Of a stretch of DNA of 64,000 bases, positions 33,901 through 45,900 are shown one piece after another (within the stretch, counting starts at the first letter, position 1; each line of letters opens with the position of its first letter). The translations under genes were made by a program, and so were the position numbers. Source of the stretch: Heliopora coerulea (lineage: Eukaryota > Cnidaria > Anthozoa > Scleralcyonacea > Helioporidae). The notes beneath the pieces were generated by a model. That model worked only from the letters and a program-made list of their open reading frames with translations, searched no databases and had not been told where the DNA came from. The stretch spans positions 1,116,001 to 1,180,000 of the forward strand of contig JASJOG010000035.1 of the NCBI GenBank assembly GCA_030142905.1, written 5' to 3'.

Positions 33901-36900
33901 TTTCTGTTCTCTTCACTTTAAGAAAACCGATGTCAGTTCACATTTTTCAATTTCAAATAATGATTTTTATATCATTGGAAAGGAAACCAATAACAATGGA
34001 GGTTTCACGATTTAAGTTTCGTTCGAAGTTTCGCCAATGAATCAGGATATGAAGTTTCGTTAGGTTAAAAACAAAGCACAAGTCGCGCTTATTTTAGCAA
34101 GTGCCTTGCTCGACCATCATCTTTTACTACAACGTACGGCAGATGCCTGTTAAATTTCGCAATTTCGCTGATATCCAGCGCAAGAATTGTCTGCTGCAAG
34201 CAGGTTTCGAACTATGCACTCCTGATGTTATGAGATCACCTGATGTGGCACAGTGGTTGATGAAATGTTCCTGTTTTAGGCTTGGTGCTGCATTAAACTC
34301 ACCCGGTATAACTCATTGCAGTTGTCCGTTTAGATCTCAGGCTCATTAAAACTTCATAAACCAAAAACTAAGAAAACCAACAAGTTGTGGAGACTACGAA
34401 AGGAAGATTTACGGAAACCTCAGGCAAGTACTTTCCTGTACAGACCTCACACTCAGGCCCGTAGGAGGGGGGTTCGAGGGGTTCGAGGGGTTCGAACGAA
34501 CCTTCTTCAAACTGAAAAATTAACTAAAAGAATTGTGGAAGACGCAATTTCACGGATTCCTGAGACGATTCATGTTTTTCGGCCAAAAAACGAACCCCCT
34601 CTTCTAGATGTCTGCTACGGGCCTGCACTCGGTTAATAAGTAATCAATATATACTTCCGCTGCCATCATAATTATTGAGCAGTGTACTCAATATCAGAAA
34701 ATAAAAGTAAAACCAAAAGCTAGCTTACGATTTAGGTCGTTGTGTACTGCAAGCTCCTTCATCAGTGGACTAGGTTCTGCAATAAAACAAAAATAAGTTA
34801 CCATCTTTTAAGCTAAACGGCTAGTCAGGTGAAGACGAAAAGTTACAGCTGAGCAAAACATCGATTTTAACATGTTTCATAAAGACCTTTATAGCGACAG
34901 TAAACATGCAAAGACTGGGTGAAAAAGGGTCTTTTCTCCGAAACATGTCGCAAGTATAAAGTAAGCATAAAAGCGCCGTGTTATATTTTAAATTATTATG
35001 TCAATCTTTTATCACTATTCACCAGACATGAGCCCAGAAATGGGATTAACTGACAACCTCTAGTGAAGCATCCGACCAGACGAGTCTGGGTAATTGTCGA
35101 GGGTCGAGGGTAAGATGTCGAGAGTCGAGGGTGAGATGTTATTATTATTTAATCTTATTTACATATACGTAGTCCTTCAGTCTATTTACAAGTCTGTTTT
35201 CCAAGGAGCCGTATGTTTTTTAACTAACTTATTGAACAAAATTAAAACACGCTACAATAAAAAGAGAAACATTATTATATGTATCTTATTGGTATTACTT
35301 TACAATTATTTAAAAAAATCTTTAGGCTTATTCATGAGTCCATCTGTCTTTGAGTAGAGCCGGAAAATGCCCTAAGGAGATATTGCTCACATTAAGAGAT
35401 TTTGGTAGGTCGTTCCAAATTTTAGCCCCGGAATAACTAACACTTTTTTAAGGAAATTTGTTTTGGGTTCATCCAAAACATAATTACAGTTATTATTCCG
35501 TAGGCTATATATTTGATTACTTGCAGCCTTAAAAATGTGGGAAATACTTTCCAGATATTCTTCCTTTCTTATCTTGTACATAAATACAGCTTTTTTTTTT
35601 CTTCCCTTCTCTCCACCAATGGTTGCCAACCTAATTCTCTAATGATCGAAATAGATCTAAATCCATATAATTTACCAGTAATGACCCTTGCAGCCCTGTT
35701 TTGCATTTTTTGTAGTTTTTCTATTAGTTATTATTGCAGGTATCCCAAACAAGGCTACAATAGTCAAAATATGGCAAAACAATTGCATTATAGACTGAGA
35801 TCAATGTCTCATGTGGTACAAAATCTTTCATACGCCTAATCATCCCTATGCCCTTAGACACCTTACTGACTATATTGTTTAGATGGGATTTCCATTTAAG
35901 TTGGTCATCAACTGTGACTCCCAGTGTTTTAGTTTCTTTCACCCTTTTTATTCTAGTTCCTCCAAGTTTAAGATCAGGGTCGTTATTAATATTATTTAGT
36001 CTCTGTCTAGATCCAACGATCATGTATTCAGTTTTTTCTTTATTTACAGTAAGCTTATCAGCCAACAACCATTGATGTATATGTTCTAAGTCTTCGTTTA
36101 AATTTGTTTCAATATCAGCAATAGAGGGATCACTTGTTGTTAAATTAGTGCCATCAGCAAACATACTAGCTGTGGATTTGCGTAAGCAGTTAGGCAAATC
36201 ATTAATGTAAATAAGGAATAACAGTGGTCCCAAATTTGAGCCTTGTGGGACACCACATCGAATGATTTTCTGTTTAGAAATTGTATGGTCGACCTTACAC
36301 ATTTGAGTTTTATTTGTTAAATACGATTGAAACAAATTTAACGTGGTTCCTCGTATGCCAAGAAGTGCTAGTTTTCTAAGCAAGATTTTGTGGTCCACAC
36401 AGTCAAAGGCTTTCTTTAAATCTAGGAATGTAATTCCACTCAAACGCCCTTTATCCATATTTATATACCATTTATTAGTAATGTTTAATAGTGATGTCTT
36501 AGTGGAACTCTTTTCCTGAATCCTGCATGGTATTCAGATAGGAGTTTATTAGATTCTAAATATATTGTCATCTGGTTCGAGATTAATTTCTCGAAAGCCT
36601 TCGTTATTGTGGAGAGAACAGATATTGGTCGATAGTTACTGCAGTCTGACTTACTGCCTGATTTGTGTATAGGACACACACATGCCACATTAAAGTCATC
36701 AGGGAAAATACCTGTTTCTATAGACATATTAAATATGTTTGTGAGAGATTCAGTGACAATATCAGCACAACCCCTCACAATTTTGGTGATATTCTGTCAT
36801 GTCCAGTAGCTTTAAAAGGTTTTGTCCTTGAGAGTAGTCTATAAACTTCATTTGGTGTGATTTTCCTAAGTTCAAAAAATGTATTACATGGTGAGATGTA

Positions 36901-39900
36901 AGTTTCTGGGGCAATGTGGCTTTCAGGCAGTTTGTCAGCCAAGTCAGATCCAATGTCGTGAAAGTATGTATTCAGAGCATCAGCTATAGAATCTACATTT
37001 GTAATGTTCACCCCTTTAACATTTAACTCATTAATTTTAGTAGTTTTGGACGTCTTGTTAGTCAGGTTATTAATGCTTTTCCACATTTCTTTAGGATTGT
37101 TTTTGCATTGGTTCAGTGCATTTCTATAATAGCAAGCTTTTCTTTTTTTGACCAGTTTGTTAAGTTCATTTCTTGCTTTTTTATATGCTTCATAAGTTCT
37201 TTCAGACTCTGTTTTAATTGCTTTTTTCTTAAGGAAATCCCTATTGTATATTTTGTTTTTTATATCACTTGTAAGCCATGGTGCGTATTCACTTCTAACT
37301 CTCCTGATGACCGGGGGAGCATGTGCGTCTGCTACAGCAAGAAATTTTGCTTTCCAATCGTTCCAAAGGAAATTAGGGTCTAAGACCTCTTGTATTTCTC
37401 AGCACTTGGCCCACTCAACGTAATGGTCTGATTTTCGTACCATCTTATCAAGATATCTTCGCTCCTTAGCTGTTTTGAAACACCAACAGGTGCTGTCCAC
37501 TTGCCGTTGATCTCCAGTACTTCTTCAACGAACCGTTTTAATGCTTCAAATTCGCCTTGCCATTTAAATTTACCTTTATCAGTTATGATAAGTGGATTTC
37601 TAGTTCCTTTGTGACTTATTTCATGAATCATCTTGGTCGTCAATCACTGCACACTCGAAGTACTCGAAGTACAATCAACAGCTGGCCGTCAGTATTCAAT
37701 CACTCGTTTATACAAATCGTTTTATTCATCCCTAAGTCCTATTACATTCAGCCTTAAATAATTATGACGAATAGTAACATGGTGATTGTCTAATTGTAAC
37801 ATTTGATACTAAAACCTTCAAAATAAGCGACGTATTTAGGAATTCAATTAGATAATTTCATAATGTATTATTCGACTCCAAACTGTTGCCATGAGGCTAG
37901 CGCAAAGTTAGCACGTATAATTCTATTAATCTAATGACTACATATTTCTATCCTTCCCAGTCGAGTCTTGAAAGAGAGTCTCATCGGTAATTAGATTTCG
38001 GATTCAATCCCCGTCTGGGGTTCAAAAACCCCCGACTCCGAATTTGAGCTTGAATGACGTTCGCATCTGGTCGGTCATATTCCGCGGTTGCACACGCACA
38101 ATATTAATGGACAACATTCAAAAAGGCATCACCAACGAACATCGCCAGAGAAAAATACTTCACAATCACTCACGTCTGACGATATCATCAAATCATTGCA
38201 TTAGCTGATACTGTCAAGGAATCTCCCCCCGAACGGGACAGAATTCAGGCCCAGTAAAGCAATGAGTCTCAATACATCCCGCCAAGGCACATAAGTTCCG
38301 CATGTTTCTTTAGGCTAAAGACAAGTCATGAGATGATTTTGGCTGAATTATCGCTTCACAATTGTGCTGCCTTTACATATTGCCTTTATTACGTGCGAGA
38401 CAACCCGACTGAGGACTCACACCCGTAAGACAAATACGATACTAACATCTTAGCTTTCCCGGAACGCACAAACAGGAGTTTGTTCAGGAGTTACGAAAGA
38501 CTAGCAGTCCTGTTTAAGATAGAAATTTATGCCCCCTGCACGTCTTGAAGGCAATGTGGTGTTCAAGGTGACAAGCCTGCTTGTGGGTGAAAAATTTACC
38601 CAAACAGCGACCAAGAAATGTTTGGGCTGGACCCAGGAAGCCCATAGCCCAATATCTTGAAGCAAAACAAGCAATACAAAAATCAATACAAAAATAAAGG
38701 GTGAAACTGTTTAGAAATATTCATTGGCAACATTGATTTCCCTTCTGAAATGGGGCGTCCACGAAAGAACATAAGTCGTCGATCGGATATCCTTTAGTCA
38801 ATATTTCAGTCAAAAACTTAGAATTCTGCATCTGGCCGACATCCGCACCCAACTTGCTAAACTACTCACCAAGGATAAAAAATGTAAGGGTATCACAAAA
38901 ATTCCTCCGATAGGGACGCGTTTTTGGTGCCAATTCACCGGTTGTTGATCTACATAGAAGGTGATGCAACGTAATTGATTTTTGCTATCTGTTTTCAAAC
39001 TATACCCATCCCTTCTTGGACTTAGTTTCTTTCATTAGATGACGTTCACCAGAAAGCGACAAACATATTTCCGGCCAATAAACCGAAAGAAGATAGAGGA
39101 ACCACATAAGAATACTTCTTTTCAGTGCCAAATACATCAACACCATATCCACTCAATTCGAGAATCGTCCTCAGGGTCACATGAAAAGATCACATCGCTG
39201 ATTCAGACTTCGAAATTCAACCGTTCTATACAGTCACACGCCAATACTTCAACCAAAATGGTGTAGAGTCTTCTTGACTTAAGATCGTATAAATGTTTTC
39301 CGTTACCTCGTGCGTAGAAAGACGAAGACTTGTAGTTCTTGTCTTGGGATATTTTTGAAGTACGGGTTAACTCTGATTTGAATTAGTGGCTGTTTTTTGA
39401 ATTTTGAAATTCGTCCTTGTTGTCTGAACGCACTTTTGAAGGAAAGTCGAGATGCGACGTAAGAACGCGGCATAAAGGGGGGTACAAATGTAAAATGACA
39501 ACTTTAAATCCAACTACAATATCAACTAATTTTCAGTCCTCCTGGGGACTTTTCATACCGTCGAATAATAAGAACATTGCCATAAATATACATTGAAATT
39601 CGAATATATAATAAAGAACAAGAACTCGTGTTCTGCAATAATCATTGAAAGAGGGACATGCAGTCAAGAACCCTTAGGGTTTGAAACTTTCAAGCGGAGG
39701 ACAGCTAATCTTTTATTCTTTCTCAGTAAAAAAGGAAGTAAAGTTTGCACCACATTCTCGGTGAAAAACTATAAGTGGACATCACCGTTCTTTCAATGCT
39801 GGACCTGAAATATTTCCTATTTTGAGAACAAAACTGGACTTGGTCACTAAGGTTATTTAGTGAACGTCCATTTAAAAAATGTTCCATCTGCTTCAAAACG

Positions 39901-42900
39901 ACGATATCTTACAGACAGAGACCTGTGCATAGTCTACACAAATGCTCATGAAGACTGGTCTGCTGGCAGTATTAGACAGCACTGTAGTCGGGATAACATT
40001 GTTTACCGCATATAACCCTTCTTAACGCCGTCAGTATAAATGTAGAGCCCATTCTAAAGTTATGCAACCTTTTTAAACACAGCTTTACAATAAAATATCA
40101 AGCAAACCTTTTGAACAAGGCTTTACAATAAAATATTTATCCTTCTTTACTCCCACCACAGTTCTTCGTGAGAGCTAACACTTAGAATGCAAAATAAAGG
40201 GAATATACAGCTCGCTATATTTCCCAGTGTCAGTCGATAATAAATCACAACAAAAAATCTTCTACAACGAAGAGGGTGAAAACCGTGCACTCGTCTCAAT
40301 CGCAGCAGCTAGGTTCTCTCCCATCACACCTGACGTTGTATTTTGAGCTAACAATGCCTACTGCTATTGATACAAATTACGCACACAATACCTTGATATT
40401 TAATCTACACATTTTTCCTTCTGCCTAGATGATTTTGAAGGAGGCTTGTTAAGTGGCAGAGACAGTAACCTTACATACAAAGCAACACCACTACAGGGAT
40501 GCCATCGCTTCGGTCGGCAGTCTTGTTTATTCGAAAGCGCTCTAAGACTGGGAAAATGAGCCATGTAGTATCCGATTCGAAACCGGATATATGGACTCTT
40601 ACTGTAGGGCAAAAAGCGATCGCAAGTATCGGTTAACCACTTCGACACTTTTCTGAAGGATGTTGCACCGATCGAGAAGCACATTTGACGGGCTAAAAAT
40701 TTTCATTGTGTAAAAATATGCACTTGGAAACCAAGGAGTAGTTGAGTAAAATCTAAAATTCAAATATTTTCGAGTTGTGAGGTTATTAGTTTGCCCATGG
40801 TTTACAATCAAGGTCGTCTCGCAGCTTCCGCTTCTCGCGTTAAGGTTTATTTCCGTTTCGAAACTAATTAAAATACTGCTCAGGGACGTTCATCAGTTTA
40901 TAAACAGAAAGCGTGATCAACATTTGGAAGTAATTGGTGATTTCAATATGAAGTTTTTCATATATACACTGAGGCCGGGATCACCCAAACAGTTTCACAG
41001 ATTGAGTGAAAATTTTCAAAGGTCGATAAATTAGTTAGGGACGTCTGATTTTGCAGACTAGTTTTTGCAACGTGCCCTGAATAAACCTTTATAGCCAAAT
41101 CAAATAAGCCATAAAAACTTTGCTCGAAATAAATGCACTGCCAAGTTGAAGACAAAACAGTACAACACAGTAACTTGGGGAATGTCGTTTTCTCAAGGAA
41201 TGGTGTCCATATACTTATTTTCTCTGTTTAAAAACACCACGGAACCTCAGGGGGACATGAAGAGGTGTAAGTTTGAAAGAAACCTCTTCACTTTTGTCGA
41301 GAATGTTGCCTCCGCAAACTGTAGTTCCCGACAAGTCACAAAGTTAAGCCAAAACTTTAATATAGTCCCTCTTTCTCGCATGCACGTCCCAGCGAACCTC
41401 TGACGCAGTAACGCTAGTCAACTCTCCTTATTCATTAACAACAATAGCTTTATATCTCTAAACTGAAATGTCATCACCTTCGATAAAGTTCCTAATTTAA
41501 TCTTATAATTACTAATTACGTGCAAGTTCCATCAGTCTCTAACACTTCTTCGAAACCTTTTCTTTTCTCAATCATAAACACGCTGTTTATAAGACTCCCA
41601 TAAGGCGCTGTGTAACACCCAGGACTCGTCATAGTGCGTAACAAGCTTCTTGGAAATCGTGTTTGTCTTTGGGATCATGCACAGGCCCGTTTACACATGC
41701 GACTGTCATCCTGAGATATGAACTAAACTCCCAAGAGCATTGAAGACGAACTGGGGCGAATCATACGCAGAAACCATAAAGGGTAGACTGTCCTGGGGAT
41801 ATTGCATACACCAGGATGACAATCGCGAGACACAAGATTGCACGTGTAAGCGCGTCTTAAGGCCGCCGCCCACGTGGGCGACAGTGTGCGATTTTAGGTG
41901 AGGTTCGTCCTTGATAAATACTCTTTTGGGCAGAAATAGTAAATCGACCGATGTCAGTGAACTTCTTATTAACAACACTATTATTTCCGATGATAAACGT
42001 ATTGATGAATCTTTTAATGAATATTTTACAAATATTGAAACGAAATTGGCAGCAGAATCAAATGTATCAAATAGCAAACCGTGTGATGACCCGATAACTG
42101 ACGAATGTCCCGGCCATTTCCCGGGCATACGTTTCAGGTCCCCTGACATCAGCGTGAGTAACGTTGTGACGAGTTTAAAGAATTTGAAAGTTTCAAAAGC
42201 AACAGGTATGGATTACATGCCTGCTAAAGCTCTCAAAATGTTTGCACATATACTTGCGCCATCGTTAACCGCCATTTTCAACCTGTCTCTTAATACGGGA
42301 CTTGCGAAAACAAAACAACAAGAATTTTTCTTTGTTTCGTCTTTTCTTGAGCTCCACGCTTGTGCTTGGGCTATGATCTTATGCTTATGCTTATGACGAC
42401 CCTTTATGTCGTAGGCTTGACTTCATTCCTTTGTTTCGCCTTTTGTTTTGTCCTTATGCTTATGCTTATGTTCAAGTGTGAACCAGGCTGAACTCAACTG
42501 ACAAATGTCGACGTTATAGGAAGACACGTCATTTTTACACCCACTGGAAATCGGTCTTTAGTGACGTCTGTGCAGAATGAAAACGGCGTTTTAGAAGTTC
42601 TACGACCCGATTGGCATTTGAAATTATTCATTTTCTTTGTTTTGAATGAAAAATTCTATTGAAAGAAAAAGCCGCTCGTGATTCAAGAACGCCTGTTGCT
42701 TAAGCTCTCTAGTGGTAGAGAACGAGAACGAGAACGAGAATCAAAACGAGAACGAGAACCAAAACGAGAACGAGAACCAAAACGAGAACGAGAACCAAAA
42801 CGAGAACGAGAACCAAAACGAGAACGAGAACCAAAACGAGAACGAGAACCAAAACGAGAACGAGAACCAAAACGAGAACGAGAACCAAAACGAGAACGAG

Positions 42901-45900
42901 AACCAAAACGAGAACCAGAACCAAAACGAGAACCAGAACCAAAACGAGAACCAGAACCAAAACGAGAACCAGAACCAAAACGAGAACGAGAACCAAAACG
43001 AGAACCAGAACCAAAACGAGAACCAGAACCAAAACGAGAACCAGAACCAAAACGAGAACCAGAACCCTAACCCTAACCCGTACTGATCTTGTCCTTATGG
43101 TTGTGTCGCTCGTGTGAACCAGGTTCATGCTTATGACGACCCTTATGTTGCAGGATTGACTTTATTCCTTTGTTTTGCCTTTTGTTTTGTCCTTATGCAT
43201 ATGCTTATATGCTCACGTGTAAACCAGCCATCTCATACTCATTAATAATTCATGAGCAAAACACAAAGGAAATCAGTACCGAGACGTAGTTGGGATATCT
43301 GATCTTAATTAGCATAGAATTTCGTCAAATTTAAACCCGATTTTCTGTTTAAATACGGATTCTTTTGAGATATAATATCATACACTCGAAAGTCGTGTTT
43401 CATCAGATATCCTAACACCTCGAAGTTCGTTAAAAAACTTGGCTATCTCCTCGTTTTTCAACTCACTTCTCGGTGTTTGGATATCTGATGAAACACTCCT
43501 CCTCGTGTATGATATATTACTTAAAGGTCTCTATTGTTTCACTCTGGCAAACGCCAGACGCTTTTACTCGTCAAAGGGGGAGCTCCCGCCTCAAAAGAGT
43601 TAAAAAACGCTAAGAGTTTTCTGTGCTTTTAGCGGTGGCGTTGTGGTAAAGCGAAAATGCTCTCTGTCACGCCGTATCAAGAAACAGCATGGCATCAAGC
43701 TGGGTGTAGGAGGTAGACAGGTAGCGATAAAGAAATCTTTCGGGGCCCCCAAAGCTTAGACCTTAAGGAACAAAGAGTTTTTCTTTTTTTCTGTCCTTAT
43801 AAGACATTTTCATTTCTCGTTTTCCACTTAGATTTTGGGCACATCCTCTGCTCTCACAATTCTTGAAAATTTCACATCAATAAAAGCATCCCATAGCTTA
43901 AGACTTTACCTGAGTTACCACTATTCAAATTCCAGCTTTCTTGGGGGTCACTTTCACACGCTTAGGAGTCGTCTTCCTCTCAAAAACACAATCAATGCTC
44001 CATAGTTGGACGAAGTTCATAGTTATTAACGAAGTGTATTTCCGTTTCCCTAATAGTTCTATAACCACTTGCAGCCATTTAAAAATGAACTAAATTACTC
44101 TTTTTGGTCGTAAAAATTTACGACTTTAACCCCCCCGTTGATAATATTTTCACCGTTCCGAAGACGATGGCGTCGAGAATGGTCTGGAAACAAAAAAAAA
44201 AGAATCACGCATTCTCGTTGTTTTGAAGGATTCCCTGGTAAGGACACGTCTTAAGGCACGCGCCCTCCTTGGTTGGGTAAACTCTCCAGTGATCGGAGGC
44301 ATCGACAGATGTAACCGCACGTTATTTCCCTCAGTTCAGTCGAAAAGGTTGCTAGGCTTGAGTACCAATGGCTCGAGGAAACGAGAACGTTGACAATTTA
44401 AGGGATACCCTCAGCCCCATAACTCAATTCAAGAAACGAGATTCCTCTTGACCTAAGTATAAGATACCTCTAAAAACTGGGGTTCGCCTGTCTCTTTTCT
44501 CTCCCTTGTCAAAACGAGAAATCTATGGCATTACGGTCCTGAGCAGGAAATGATCAAACTAACTCGCAACCTACTTCAGAATCATCCTCAGAAATATACA
44601 TGAACACAACTTTTTTCATGATAATCTGACACTGCTGAAGTCAACTGAAAGATGTTGACTCAAGCGGGATTTGAACTCGCACCTTCGTGATACCGGTCTG
44701 TCGCTCTACCTGTTGAGCTATCGAGTCCACAGGGATTGGAGGCGAGATTTTATCCAACTTCAATGCATGAGATATTCTCGCGACAACTACACGCTTATCC
44801 ATGAGAGGATGTGCAGAGTTTCAATTCTATTTCAATCCACCCTAAGCGAGTTCAAATCCCGCTCAAGTAAACATTTTTCAATTGACTTTGGCAGTGTCAC
44901 ATCCTGAAAAAAATTCCTATTCATGTAACTCGTTCCCCTTTTAGGATTTTAACCATTTTCGGTCGGAGACGTCTCCCCTTTGACGAGTAATATCGACAGG
45001 CATAAGTCAGAGTCATCTTGAAAGGTGGGATACGAAACGAAGGGTTCAACATCGAAACTATAAACCAGAAATCTCGGTGGTCTTCTCTTTCTTCAAACTT
45101 GAGCGAGAAGGCCGAATTTGGAGCTAAGAAGCTGACTGGCAGTTCATGTTTGCTGGTGGATATGGAAGGTTCAAACGACAGCCTGGGAAAGATTGGCGAC
45201 AGGGGTGCCAATTTGGCTGCCACTATAGCGACGTAAATATACTGTATTGACTATGTAACAAAACTTTCCTACACGACTTTCACTTTTTTATTGTTTGGTT
45301 GTGAACAAAATATCAAGAAGAAATACTTAGACGCCTGCCAAAAAACACTTATTCCAAAAGGTTAGTTCAAACAGAAGTGTACTCAGACTAATCATAGTCA
45401 AATATGAACAAGATACCATAAACAAACAAACAAACAAACAAACAAAAAACACGCCTATACCTTAAGCCACATTTTTCTGGAACAGCCCGGTAAGGTCGAC
45501 AGATGGCTACGGCTTACGGTTGAAATCGAAAGGCGTTGGGGCACAAAGAACGTTAGTAATTAAAGTTATTATTGCTAAAGATGGCAATGGGAGTAACTAG
45601 CAGATGAAAAAACTCATACAAATTCCACCTTGTATTTATCAGAAGATTGAGAGACAGTATTGTATCACAACCTCTCATTAAAAATGGGGGCGTAAGATCA
45701 GCACAACTATTCACAATAGTTTCCAAGCTATTAAAGGCGTGCGTTGTTCCCACACTTTCCGTCGATCCCAAAATGCTGGTTCCACAGCATTTTGCTCGAA
45801 TTCAGGGGACATTTCCGCTCACTAAAATTTTGAAGTTTCAAGTGGTTTAAACAGCAAGAAAAAGACCGACAATTCAAACGTATTCAAATATACGGCCTTG

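Noticed and set aside
42678..43128. Long frames on both strands (Arg-Glu-Pro-Lys, Asn-Glu-Gln and Leu-Val repeats)
   Set aside because: They are translations of an 18-bp tandem repeat, open in several frames at once because 18 is divisible by three. No start context, splice site or unique sequence supports a protein.
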